Source: an uncultured Bacteroidia bacterium (GTDB lineage: Bacteria > Bacteroidota > Bacteroidia > Bacteroidales > UBA932). From it: a stretch of DNA of 42,781 nucleotides. Below are positions 32,397 through 41,182 of this stretch, piece after piece (positions within the stretch are counted from its first letter, which is position 1; every line of letters starts with the position of its first letter). The DNA lies in contig CACZEU010000005.1 of NCBI GenBank assembly GCA_902780175.1, positions 1-42,781 of the forward strand, given 5' to 3'. The notes under the pieces were generated by a model. The model saw nothing but the letters and a program-made list of their open reading frames with translations, made no database searches and was not told the origin of the DNA. The translations under genes were made by a program, and so were the position numbers.

Positions 32397-32771
32397 ATGA
32401 AACTATTTAAACTTATCCTTCTTGCAGCAATATCCACCCTACTGCTCTCATCGTGCGTGGAAAGAATCGGACCCGACGGTACTTTCGGAACCTATTCCGT
32501 ATCCGCCGACAAAATGCTTACCACTACTTCAGGTTCCGGAATCATCTTAAAAACAATGCAAAACGCAGTAATCGACCTTAAACTCGATTACCGCACCGCA
32601 GCTAACGACAAAAAAGTCAAAGAAACAACTGACAAGATATACGAAGAGAATAAAGACAAGGCAAGTGAAGCAATGACTCTATCCGTCGTTTTCACCGCGT
32701 CCAGTGATTTTGACAAACCTGGAAGCAAACCGGTCCTTATCAAGAAATATACGTTCACTCCCAAGAACTGA
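32397..32771 (+). CDS. Small lipoprotein of unknown function
   Basis: A 124-residue protein with signal MKLFKLILLAAISTLLLSSC, where LSSC is a good lipobox. The mature part is short and charged (KKVKETTDKIYEENKDKA). It follows the membrane protein by 33 bases and is likely read with it. No family is recognised. Confidence 0.65.
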   Translation: MKLFKLILLAAISTLLLSSCVERIGPDGTFGTYSVSADKMLTTTSGSGIILKTMQNAVIDLKLDYRTAANDKKVKETTDKIYEENKDKASEAMTLSVVFTASSDFDKPGSKPVLIKKYTFTPKN

Positions 32772-32787
32772 TCCGGTACTGAATACT

Positions 32788-32937
32788 AAAAAAGAGACTG
32801 ACTAAATAGATTCTTCGGCAGGTAAACCTGCCTCAGAATGACACACATCAATCTTTATGATTGAATACACAGCAATCTTTATGATTGCACTGTCATTCTG
32901 AACGAAGTGAAGAATCTATTTAGTCAGCCTCTTTTTT
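32788..32937. repeat. Cloverleaf-like inverted repeat between convergent genes
   Basis: Outer arms 32788-32816 and 32909-32937 pair over 29 positions with one mismatch, ending in A-run and T-run. Inside are GGCAGGT-AA-ACCTGCC (32817-32832) and an 11-bp stem 32833-32843/32891-32901. That stem holds two copies of the small hairpin CAATCTTTATGATTG (32849-32863, 32873-32887). The flanking runs make it a likely terminator for both the lipoprotein and frdB transcripts. The string CATTCTGAACGAAGTGAAG resembles a repeat I recall from many bacterial genomes. Confidence 0.88.
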
Positions 32938-32943
32938 CTCGGA

Positions 32944-33723
32944 TTAATCCGAGAACTTAGCCTTGAGGAACTCGCGGTTGAGGCGGGCGATATGGGCCAC
33001 AGTGATACCCTTGGGGCATTCCAGCTCGCAGGCGCGGGTGTTGGTGCATCCGCCGAATCCGAGTTCGTCCATCTTGGCGACCATAGCCTTGGCGCGGCGC
33101 TTGGCCTCTGGCCGGCCCTGCGGCAGAAGTGCAAGGGAACTGACGCGTGCCGCGACGAACAGCATAGCCGATCCGTTCTTGCAGGTGGCAACACAGGCGC
33201 CGCATCCTACGCATGCGGACGCATCCATACTCTCTTCAGCCTTGTCGTGAGGAATGAGGATATTGTTGGCATCCTGCGCGGAACCGGTACGGACGGAAAT
33301 GAAACCGCCTGCCTGGAGTATCTTGTCGAACGCCGTACGGTCAACAACAAGGTCCTTGATGACGGGGAAGGCCTTGCTCCTCCAGGGTTCTACCGTAATG
33401 GTTGCGCCGTCCTTGAAATGACGCATGAAGAGCTGGCAGGTAGTGACGTGGTCGTCGGGGCCGTGGGCGCGTCCGTCTATATAAAGGGAACAGGCGCCGC
33501 AGATGCCCTCGCGGCAGTCGTGGTCGAATGAAACCGGACCGCTGCTCTGGCAGCCGCGCTCGACCGCCACGGGGTCGCATCCCTCGCGGATAAGCTGTTC
33601 GTTGAGGATGTCCAGCATTTCAAGGAAGGATGCATCTTCCTCTATACCAGAAATATGATAAGTCTCGAAGTGACCTTTTGCCTTGGCGTTCTTCTGGCGC
33701 CATATTTTTAAGTTGAATTCCAT
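32944..33723 (-). CDS. frdB: Fumarate reductase/succinate dehydrogenase iron-sulfur subunit
   Basis: A 259-residue electron-transfer subunit. The [2Fe-2S] ligands are C70, C75 and C78 in [10 protein letters not shown] and C96 in TTCQLF. The C-terminal half has C170, C173, C176 and C180 in [11 protein letters not shown] and a second CELECPKG set for the other clusters. It begins one base after the frdA stop. In anaerobic Bacteroidota the complex reduces fumarate to succinate at the inner membrane. Confidence 0.94.
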   Translation of the reverse strand: MEFNLKIWRQKNAKAKGHFETYHISGIEEDASFLEMLDILNEQLIREGCDPVAVERGCQSSGPVSFDHDCREGICGACSLYIDGRAHGPDDHVTTCQLFMRHFKDGATITVEPWRSKAFPVIKDLVVDRTAFDKILQAGGFISVRTGSAQDANNILIPHDKAEESMDASACVGCGACVATCKNGSAMLFVAARVSSLALLPQGRPEAKRRAKAMVAKMDELGFGGCTNTRACELECPKGITVAHIARLNREFLKAKFSD

Positions 33724-33724
33724 A

Positions 33725-35671
33725 TTAGTCCTTGTAATTTCTGGTAATGACCTTGATATTTTCGTAAACGAGGGGTTCCTTGTGGAGTTCGGGCTCCACG
33801 CCTTCGCCCTTGTATTCCCATGCGGCTACGTACATGTAGTTGGCGTCGTCGCGCTTGGCCTCGCCCTCTTCGGTCTGGCTTTCAACGCGGAAGTGGCCGC
33901 CGCAGGATTCATTGCGGTTGAGGGCGTCGCGGGCCATGAGTTCGCCGATCTCGAAGAAATCCTCGAGACGGAGGGCCTTCTCAAGTTCCTGGTTGAATTC
34001 GAACTGGGTGCCGGGGACCTTCACATTCTCGTAGAAACGCTTGCGGAGGTCTTTGATAAGGCCTATTGCCTTCTGGAGGCCTTCCTTGTCACGGGCCATA
34101 CCCACGTATTCCCACATGATGTGGCCGAGTTCCTTGTGGATGGAATCCACGGTCTCTTTGCCGTTGATGGAAAGGAGCCTGTCGATACGTGCCTGGACCG
34201 CCTTTTCCGCCTCGATGAACTCGGGAGAGTTAACGTCGGTCTTGGGCTCGGAGAACTTCTTGGAAAGGTAGTCGCCGATGGTGATGGGGACGATGAAATA
34301 GCCGTCGGCAAGGCCCTGCATAAGGGCAGAAGCACCGAGACGGTTGCCGCCGTGGTCGGAGAAATTGGCCTCTCCGATGGCATACAGGCCGGGAATGGTG
34401 GTCTGCAGGTCGTAATCAACCCAGATGCCTCCCATGGTGTAGTGGATGGCGGGATATATCATCATAGGCTCCTCCCAGGGGGATGAAGCAGTGATTTTCT
34501 CATACATCTCGAAGAGGTTGCCGTAACGCTCGGCAACTTTCTGATGCCCGAGGCGGCTGATGGCCTCGGAGAAATCGAGGAAGACAGCTTTGCCGGTCTC
34601 ATTCACGCCGAAGCCGGCGTCGCACCTTTCCTTGGCGGCACGGGACGCGACGTCGCGGGGAACGAGGTTGCCGAATGCGGGATAACGGCGCTCGAGGTAG
34701 TAATCACGGTCTTCTTCAGGAATCTGGGAGGCCTTTATTTCGTGCTTGCGGAGTTTCTCCACATCTTCCTTCTTCTTGGGAACCCAGATACGGCCGTCGT
34801 TGCGCAGGGACTCGGACATGAGGGTGAGCTTGCACTGCTGGTCTCCGTGTACGGGAATACAGGTGGGGTGGATCTGCGCGAAGCAGGGATTGGCGAAATA
34901 TGCACCCTTCTTATAGCACTGGAGGGCGGCTGAGCCGTTGGAATTCATGGCGTTGGTGGAAAGAAAGTAGGTGTTTCCATAACCACCGGTGGCGATGATG
35001 ACCGCATGCGCGCCGAACCTCTCGAGCTGGCCGGTGACGAGGTTGCGGGTGATGATACCCTTAGCCTCACCGTTGACAACTACCAGGTCGAGCATCTCGT
35101 GACGGGGATACGCCTTGACGGTACCCGCGGCAATCTCCTTGTTGAGGGACGCATAAGCGCCCAGGAGCAGCTGCTGACCGGTTTGACCCCTGGCGTAGAA
35201 CGTACGGCTTACCTGTACGCCGCCGAAGGAACGGTTGGCAAGATAGCCGCCGTACTCGCGTGCAAAGGGGATTCCCTGGGCCACGCACTGGTCGATGATG
35301 GCTGCGCTGACCTCTGCAAGACGGTAAACGTTGGCCTCGCGGGAGCGGTAGTCTCCTCCCTTGATGGTGTCGTAGAAGAGGCGGTAAACGGAGTCGTTGT
35401 CGTTCTGGTAGTTCTTTGCGGCGTTGATACCTCCCTGGGCGGCGATGGAATGCGCACGGCGGGGGGAGTCGCTGATGCAGAAGATCTTCACATTGTAACC
35501 GAGTTCTCCGAGGGAAGCGGCAGCAGACGCGCCGCCGAGACCGGTTCCTACGACGATGATTTCAAGTTTACGTTTGTTGTTGGGGCTTACGAGATGAATT
35601 TCCGATTTACGCTTGGTCCATTTCTGGGCTAAAGGTCCTTCGGGAATCTTGGATGAGAATTTTTCAGCCAT
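33725..35671 (-). CDS. frdA: Fumarate reductase/succinate dehydrogenase flavoprotein subunit
   Basis: A 648-residue FAD subunit that interconverts fumarate and succinate. It shows the dinucleotide motif [18 protein letters not shown], the FAD-linking histidine region [17 protein letters not shown], and [10 protein letters not shown] near the active site. It has its own promoter just after ruvB. The membrane cytochrome b subunit (frdC), which precedes frdA in Bacteroides, is absent from this operon. Confidence 0.95.
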   Translation of the reverse strand: MAEKFSSKIPEGPLAQKWTKRKSEIHLVSPNNKRKLEIIVVGTGLGGASAAASLGELGYNVKIFCISDSPRRAHSIAAQGGINAAKNYQNDNDSVYRLFYDTIKGGDYRSREANVYRLAEVSAAIIDQCVAQGIPFAREYGGYLANRSFGGVQVSRTFYARGQTGQQLLLGAYASLNKEIAAGTVKAYPRHEMLDLVVVNGEAKGIITRNLVTGQLERFGAHAVIIATGGYGNTYFLSTNAMNSNGSAALQCYKKGAYFANPCFAQIHPTCIPVHGDQQCKLTLMSESLRNDGRIWVPKKKEDVEKLRKHEIKASQIPEEDRDYYLERRYPAFGNLVPRDVASRAAKERCDAGFGVNETGKAVFLDFSEAISRLGHQKVAERYGNLFEMYEKITASSPWEEPMMIYPAIHYTMGGIWVDYDLQTTIPGLYAIGEANFSDHGGNRLGASALMQGLADGYFIVPITIGDYLSKKFSEPKTDVNSPEFIEAEKAVQARIDRLLSINGKETVDSIHKELGHIMWEYVGMARDKEGLQKAIGLIKDLRKRFYENVKVPGTQFEFNQELEKALRLEDFFEIGELMARDALNRNESCGGHFRVESQTEEGEAKRDDANYMYVAAWEYKGEGVEPELHKEPLVYENIKVITRNYKD

Positions 35672-35700
35672 CTTATAATTATTAATTGGTAATCAGTCTG

Positions 35701-35731
35701 CAATTTTAGTCATTTTTGCGCACTCCTGCAA
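35701..35731 (-). promoter_or_regulatory. Promoter of frdAB
   Basis: On the minus strand TTG at 35731-35729, 20 bases, TAAAATTG at 35708-35701 (one base off TAnnTTTG). It begins right at the ruvB stop. The ATG at 35671 lies 29 bases beyond the -7 box. Confidence 0.6.
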
Positions 35732-36754
35732 TCACTCGGCGAACAAATTTCCTTCCTGAGGCTCTTTTACGTAGCCAAGATGCTTGTATGAGAGTTCCGT
35801 TGCTATTCGTCCGCGCTGCGTCCGCACTATGAATCCTTCCTTTATGAGGAAAGGTTCGTAAACCTCTTCGAAGGTACCCTGGTCCTCTCCGATGGCGGTC
35901 GCTATGGTGTTGGCGCCGACCGGCCCCCCCTTGAAAGTAGTGATGATTGTACGGAGGATCTTGTTGTCGATGGCGTCGAGGCCGCGGGTATCTATATTAA
36001 GTTTGTCAAGCGCATAGCGTGCGATCTTGAGGTCGATATGACCGTCTCCCATCACCTGGGCGAAGTCCCTGACGCGCTTGAGCAGGCCATTGGCGATTCG
36101 GGGAGTGCCGCGGCTGCGGAGGGCTATCTCGCGGGCTGCGTCTTCGTCAACCCCTATCCTGAGTATTGCTGAACTGCGCTTTACTATCTTTACCAGCTGG
36201 TCGGTGTCGTAATACTCAAGTCCGCAGTTGATGCCGAACCTTTCACGCAGAGGAGCGGTGAGAAGTCCGGAACGGGTGGTCGCTCCCACCAGGGTGAAAG
36301 GATTGAGCGAAATACGCACGGAACGGGCTCCGGGGCCCTTGTCAATCATTATATCGATGACATAATCTTCCATGGCGGAGTATAGGTACTCCTCCACTTC
36401 AGGGGACAGGCGGTGGATTTCGTCTATGAAGAGGACGTCTCCTGTCTCCAGGGATGTGAGGAGACCGGCAAGGTCGCCCGGGCGGTCGAGTACGGGGCCT
36501 GATGTTATCTTCATGTTTACGCCCATCTCATTGGCTATGATGTGGGCGAGGGTGGTCTTTCCAAGGCCGGGAGGGCCGTGGAAGAGGGTGTGGTCGAGGG
36601 CTTCGCCGCGCATTTTTGCGGCCTGGATGTAGATGCGGAGGTTGGATACGATTTCGTTTTGGCCGGTGAAATCTTCGAGTTCGCGGGGTCTGATTATTCC
36701 GTCTAAATCCTTATCTTTGCCTTCGTTTGTATTGTGTGGGTCGAAGTCGGTCAT
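35732..36754 (-). CDS. ruvB: Holliday junction helicase motor RuvB
   Basis: A 340-residue AAA+ ATPase that drives branch migration with RuvA. Walker A is [17 protein letters not shown], Walker [13 protein letters not shown], sensor 1 GATTRSGLL, and the C-terminal winged helix includes [17 protein letters not shown]. It is transcribed away from mfd. A TATATTTG box lies at 36784-36777 on its strand. Confidence 0.96.
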   Translation of the reverse strand: MTDFDPHNTNEGKDKDLDGIIRPRELEDFTGQNEIVSNLRIYIQAAKMRGEALDHTLFHGPPGLGKTTLAHIIANEMGVNMKITSGPVLDRPGDLAGLLTSLETGDVLFIDEIHRLSPEVEEYLYSAMEDYVIDIMIDKGPGARSVRISLNPFTLVGATTRSGLLTAPLRERFGINCGLEYYDTDQLVKIVKRSSAILRIGVDEDAAREIALRSRGTPRIANGLLKRVRDFAQVMGDGHIDLKIARYALDKLNIDTRGLDAIDNKILRTIITTFKGGPVGANTIATAIGEDQGTFEEVYEPFLIKEGFIVRTQRGRIATELSYKHLGYVKEPQEGNLFAE

Positions 36755-36776
36755 TCCGTCAGATTCTTTACAATTA

Positions 36777-36784
36777 CAAATATA
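36777..36784 (-). promoter_or_regulatory. -7 element of ruvB
   Basis: On the minus strand TATATTTG, 22 bases before the ATG at 36754. No clear -33 element. Confidence 0.5.
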
Positions 36785-37007
36785 ATTCTTTTTATATTTA
36801 TTTTGATGTTGTATTATTGCGCTGTTAAATTGTTAATAACACGATAATACCGCTGATTATAAATAAGTTGGAATTGAAAATAAAGTTAAAACTTTTGTTG
36901 ATGCTTTCTTGAAGACCTGTTTAAAACCGAGTGATGAAAGATATTAACAGGGAAATACCGGGGTTATCAACAGAGTTTTAAACACATTAAACTATAAGTA
37001 TGATACG
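36785..37007. other. AT-rich intergenic stretch with DnaA-box-like words
   Basis: The ruvB-mfd gap is strongly AT-rich. It holds TTATCAACA at 36965-36973, TTATTAACA (minus strand) at 36839-36831, and a perfect 10-bp inverted repeat TGTTTAAAAC 36918-36927 with GTTTTAAACA 36976-36985. The repeat encloses the first word. No gene is seen. These could be promoter surroundings only. Confidence 0.35.
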
Positions 37008-37161
37008 AGGCTACTGAAAAAAATAGGGTATACCTTTTGGGAACCCTCCGGCCTGACGGCCTCCGCCCCTCCCACGCCTTTCGGCGCGGGCCCCTCCCGT
37101 TCATGGTCACGGGCGACCAAAGGTTCCCAAAGGGTATACCCTATTTTTTTCAGTAGCCTCT
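37008..37161 (+). repeat. CCCTCCC-core structured repeat, copy 4
   Basis: Outer arms 37008-37046 and 37123-37161 pair at 38 of 39 positions. The core on the plus strand is GGCC-TGAC-GGCC hairpin, CCCCTCCC, GCC-TTTC-GGC hairpin, GGGCCCCTCCC, then TGGTC-ACGGGC-GACCA hairpin. It lies between the divergent ruvB and mfd genes. Confidence 0.9.
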
Positions 37162-37240
37162 GCAGTGCTGATAATAGTGTGTTTGAAATTGAATAGAAAT
37201 ATTTCTGTTTATATTTCAATCATCTATAGAAAATAAAGTG

Positions 37241-40200
37241 ATGTTGATCAACAGTAAATCTACATCAAAACTCAAGAGCAGGATAGATTCCGGAAAGGAT
37301 GTATTCTGCCGGGGGTTGTTTTTGTCTGCAAGGTGGTTTGTGGCGAGCGAGGCGGCTAAGGACGGCGTCAATTTCATCGTACTTCCGGGAAGGGAGGCGG
37401 CGGAGTATTGTTCAGCCGACCTTTACAGCCTGACGGAAGGGGATTCGGTGTTCTTCCTGCCGTCGAGCGGGAAGAATGTAGAGAGGAGCAATTATAAGTC
37501 GTCCCTTGGAGTGCAGCGTACTGCTGCGGTCGAGAAAATCCTCAACCATAAAAGTGAAAAACTGTTCATCGTAACTTACCCTGAGGCCCTTGAGGAGGCG
37601 ATTCCGGCACGCAAGACCATATCGGATTCAATTTTCACCCTCAAGGCCGGCGATGAGATTTCCCACGACAAACTGACTTCCAGGCTCATAGAAGCGGGAT
37701 TCGAAAAGGCTGATTTCGTTTCTTCCCCCGGGCAGTTTGCGATAAGAGGTTCAATAGTCGACATCTTTTCATATTCCCGCAACTATCCCTTCAGGGTTTC
37801 TTTTTGGGGAGACGAAGTAGAGAAAATCAACCTTTTCGACTGCAACACCCAGCTTTCTAAGGAACAGGTCGAGTCTGCCGACATAGTTTCAGGAATAATA
37901 TCGGAAGGGGATTCCGGCGAAGTGAATATCCTCGAGGTCCTGCCGGCGGGAACCCTTATCTGGCTGGATTCTTCTGATATGTATAAGGAAAAACCCTTTT
38001 TCCCGCTTACCCAGAAGTATCAAAGGGTGTTCATAGACACCCCCCTGGCGCAGCAGAATGCAGATACGGTCGATTTCGAAATTGCACCGCAGCCGGTTTT
38101 CAACAAGAATTTCGAACTCCTCACCGAAGACATACGCGAGAAGATAGAAGGAGGCCTGAAGGTCATAATCTTCGGCGACAAATCCAACCAGCTCGACCGC
38201 ATCCAGTCCATCCTTTCACAGAACGGCGGCCTCATTCCGGAACTCGTCAAGGGAAAGAACATCCACAACGGATTCATCGATAAGCAGGACGGAATCTGCT
38301 GCTATACCGACCATGAGATTTTCGACCGTTTCCACCGCGTCAGCCTGCGCCGCAGCGTAGAAAAGACCGAGCAGCTCACCATCAATGACCTCAACTCCTT
38401 CAACGTCGGAGACTACGTCGTACACATAGACCACGGCGTAGGAGTTTTCGGCGGCCTGGTGCGCCTCAGGGACGATTTCGGCCGCATCAACGAAGTCGTC
38501 AAGATAACCTACAAGGACGGCGACGTGGTATTCGTGTCCGTCCACGCCCTACACAAGATATCCCGCTTCCGTTCCCGCGACGGCGAGCCCCCGAAGATCA
38601 ACAAACTCGGATCCAAGACCTGGCTCACGCTGAAAGGCAACGCCAAATCCCGCGTCAAGGACATAGCCAAGGACCTCATCCAGCTGTACGCCCGCCGCAA
38701 GGCTTCCAAGGCATACGCATTCTCCCCGGACACCTACCTGCAGGAGGAACTCGAATCTTCCTTCATGTATGAAGACACCCCCGACCAGGAACTGGCGTCC
38801 AAGGCCGTCAAGCGCGATATGGAAGACACCTGCCCGATGGACCGCCTGGTCTGCGGCGACGTAGGATTCGGCAAGACCGAAATAGCCATCAGAGCCGCAT
38901 TCAAGGCCGCCGTGGACGGCAAGCAGACCGCGGTGCTGGTTCCCACCACCATCCTTGCGCTCCAGCATTTCAACACATTCTCCGAGCGCCTGAAGAACCT
39001 CCCCTGCACGGTTGATTACGTCAGCCGCCTGCGCACCGCAAAGGAACTTACCGACATAAAGAAACGCCTTTCCGAAGGCAAGATCGACATCCTGATAGGA
39101 ACCCACAAGATCCTTTCCGATGCATTCGAATTCAAGGACCTCGGCCTGCTGGTGATAGACGAAGAACAGAAATTCGGCGTCGCCGCCAAGGAAAAACTCC
39201 GCAAGCTGCGTTCCGCGGTTGATACCCTCACCCTTACCGCCACCCCTATCCCACGTACGCTCCAGTTCTCGCTGCTCGGCGCGCGCGACCTCAGCATCAT
39301 CAACACCCCTCCGCCCAACCGCATCCCCATCCAGACGGAAATCATCCTCTTCGACAAGGACGAAATCCGCAGCATAGTCAGCTACGAACTCAACCGCGGC
39401 GGCCAGGTATTCTTCCTTCATAACAAGGTTGAGGAACTCCCCGCCATCTACGAAATCCTCCACCGCCTCATCCCGGATATGAAGATATGCGTGGCTCACG
39501 GCCAGATGGAATCCAAGGAACTGGAAAACAGGATGCTGGAATTCATCCGCGGCGACTACGACATGCTTCTCTGCACCACCATCATAGAGAACGGCCTCGA
39601 CATCCCCAACGCCAACACCATCATCATCAACCAGGCGCAGAACATAGGCCTGAGCGACCTCCACCAGCTCCGCGGCCGCGTGGGAAGGTCCAACAAGAAA
39701 GCCTTCTGCTACCTGATTGTCCCGCCTCTCACAACCCTCACCGACGACGCCCGCCGCAGGCTCAAGGCGATCGAGGAATTCAGCGACCTGGGAAGCGGAT
39801 TCAACATCGCCATGCAGGACCTCGACATCCGCGGCGCCGGCAACCTCCTGGGGGCCGAACAGTCCGGATTCATCAGCGACATGGGCTTCGAGACCTACCA
39901 GAAAATCCTTTCCGAGGCAATGGAAGAACTGGGAATAGAAGCCGGACTGATAACCCGCAGCGACCGTGGCGCCTTCACCACCGACTGCACAGTGGAAACC
40001 GACCAGCAGGCGCTCATTCCCGACGACTACATCGACATAACGGCGGAGAAGATCCGCATATACAAGCAGCTGGACTCCATTTCCTCCGACAAGGAAATCG
40101 ACCTCTTTAAACTCCAGTTGCAGGACCGTTTCGGCCACCTGCCCACGGAGGTGGAAAACCTGTTCGAAGTGGTGAAGATACGCAACGCCGGCGCCCGCCT

Positions 40201-40426
40201 GGGCTTCGACCGCATCGTGGTCAAGAACGGAATGTTCATCGCATTCTTCATCGCCAACCAGATGTCCCCCTATTTCCAGTCCGATACCTTCACCCGCGTG
40301 CTCGACAGGGTGAATGCGGGAGTGTACTCACTGGAGTTCAAACAGAGCAAGGGCCGGCTCAAACTGATAACCAGAAACGTGGATTCCCTGCAAAAAGCCC
40401 GGCTAATACTTAGTAAGTTGGAATAA
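37241..40426 (+). CDS. mfd: Transcription-repair coupling factor Mfd
   Basis: A 1061-residue translocase that removes RNA polymerase stalled at DNA damage and recruits UvrA. The N-terminal UvrB-like part is seen near SPGQFAIRGSIVDIFSY. The RNA-polymerase-binding region follows (NVGDYVVHIDHGVGVFGG). The motor has GDVGFGKTEIAIRAAF and VIDEEQKFGV, TATPIPRTLQFSLLGARDLS, and ENGLDIPNANTIIINQAQ. The C-terminal TRCF domain ends the protein. The ATG at 37241 is preferred to the GTG one codon earlier. A possible -7 box (TATATTTC) is at 37210-37217. Confidence 0.95.
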   Translation: MLINSKSTSKLKSRIDSGKDVFCRGLFLSARWFVASEAAKDGVNFIVLPGREAAEYCSADLYSLTEGDSVFFLPSSGKNVERSNYKSSLGVQRTAAVEKILNHKSEKLFIVTYPEALEEAIPARKTISDSIFTLKAGDEISHDKLTSRLIEAGFEKADFVSSPGQFAIRGSIVDIFSYSRNYPFRVSFWGDEVEKINLFDCNTQLSKEQVESADIVSGIISEGDSGEVNILEVLPAGTLIWLDSSDMYKEKPFFPLTQKYQRVFIDTPLAQQNADTVDFEIAPQPVFNKNFELLTEDIREKIEGGLKVIIFGDKSNQLDRIQSILSQNGGLIPELVKGKNIHNGFIDKQDGICCYTDHEIFDRFHRVSLRRSVEKTEQLTINDLNSFNVGDYVVHIDHGVGVFGGLVRLRDDFGRINEVVKITYKDGDVVFVSVHALHKISRFRSRDGEPPKINKLGSKTWLTLKGNAKSRVKDIAKDLIQLYARRKASKAYAFSPDTYLQEELESSFMYEDTPDQELASKAVKRDMEDTCPMDRLVCGDVGFGKTEIAIRAAFKAAVDGKQTAVLVPTTILALQHFNTFSERLKNLPCTVDYVSRLRTAKELTDIKKRLSEGKIDILIGTHKILSDAFEFKDLGLLVIDEEQKFGVAAKEKLRKLRSAVDTLTLTATPIPRTLQFSLLGARDLSIINTPPPNRIPIQTEIILFDKDEIRSIVSYELNRGGQVFFLHNKVEELPAIYEILHRLIPDMKICVAHGQMESKELENRMLEFIRGDYDMLLCTTIIENGLDIPNANTIIINQAQNIGLSDLHQLRGRVGRSNKKAFCYLIVPPLTTLTDDARRRLKAIEEFSDLGSGFNIAMQDLDIRGAGNLLGAEQSGFISDMGFETYQKILSEAMEELGIEAGLITRSDRGAFTTDCTVETDQQALIPDDYIDITAEKIRIYKQLDSISSDKEIDLFKLQLQDRFGHLPTEVENLFEVVKIRNAGARLGFDRIVVKNGMFIAFFIANQMSPYFQSDTFTRVLDRVNAGVYSLEFKQSKGRLKLITRNVDSLQKARLILSKLE

Positions 40427-40432
40427 AATTCC

Positions 40433-40440
40433 TAAATTTG
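40433..40440 (+). promoter_or_regulatory. -7 element of coaX
   Basis: TAAATTTG 13 bases before the ATG at 40454, starting six bases after the mfd stop. No clear -33 element. Confidence 0.5.
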
Positions 40441-40453
40441 CAAGCTTACCGAT

Positions 40454-41182
40454 ATGTCGAACCTTCTGGTGGAAATAGGCAACACTGCCGTCAAGGCAGC
40501 CTGGTCGGACGGAACCGTTCTCGGCAAAACCTTCCGTTACCAGGGAGAAAGGGTGATGGATTTCATCACCTCCATCACCGCAAAGCAGGCCCCCCTGGCG
40601 ATGGCGGTCGTATCCGTACGCGCCGTCACGCCGGAGGAAAAATCCATACTGGAGGCCGCCTGCCCCAATCTCCTCCTTCTCGACGCCAACCACACGGAAG
40701 TAATTTCCGAATACGGATTTCCCGCATACCTCACCGGCGACAGGGCATCCTCCCTCGTGGCCGCACGCTATCTTTTCAAGTACAAGCCCTGCACCGTCTT
40801 CGACTTCGGAACCACCCTCACCGTGGATTTCATGGACGACAACGGCGCCTACCTCGGAGGAAACATCTCCCTCGGTTGCCGCACCCGCTTCAAGGCCGTC
40901 AACCGCTATTCCAGGGCCCTTCCGCTCGTCAACATGCCCTCGGCGGCCAGGTTTCCGGGCGATTCCCTCCAGAGTTCCATCGAATCCGGCGTTATTTCGG
41001 GTATAAAGTTTGAAATAGAGGGGTACATGCGTTCGAATCCCGAAAATGTAGTGATTTTTACAGGCGGAGACGCAATTTATTTTGCCTCTCAAATGAAAAA
41101 CCCCATCTTTGTAGTCTGCAACCTCGGACTTATGGGGCTCGCCATAATTACCGATGAATATGTCAGGAAGAAAATTGCGTAG
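40454..41182 (+). CDS. coaX: Type III pantothenate kinase
   Basis: A 242-residue kinase for the first step of coenzyme A synthesis. The phosphate motif is VEIGNTAVKAAW, the catalytic region LTGDRASSLVAA, DFGTTLTVDF, GGNISLGCRTRFKAV and TGGDA. It is CoaX, unrelated to CoaA. The last 23 bases overlap the start of the outer-membrane protein gene. Confidence 0.93.
   Translation: MSNLLVEIGNTAVKAAWSDGTVLGKTFRYQGERVMDFITSITAKQAPLAMAVVSVRAVTPEEKSILEAACPNLLLLDANHTEVISEYGFPAYLTGDRASSLVAARYLFKYKPCTVFDFGTTLTVDFMDDNGAYLGGNISLGCRTRFKAVNRYSRALPLVNMPSAARFPGDSLQSSIESGVISGIKFEIEGYMRSNPENVVIFTGGDAIYFASQMKNPIFVVCNLGLMGLAIITDEYVRKKIA

Noticed and set aside
32849-32887. Two identical 15-bp units as the start of a CRISPR array
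   Set aside because: Only two units, each a small hairpin with a 9-base gap, inside a larger fold and with no cas genes.
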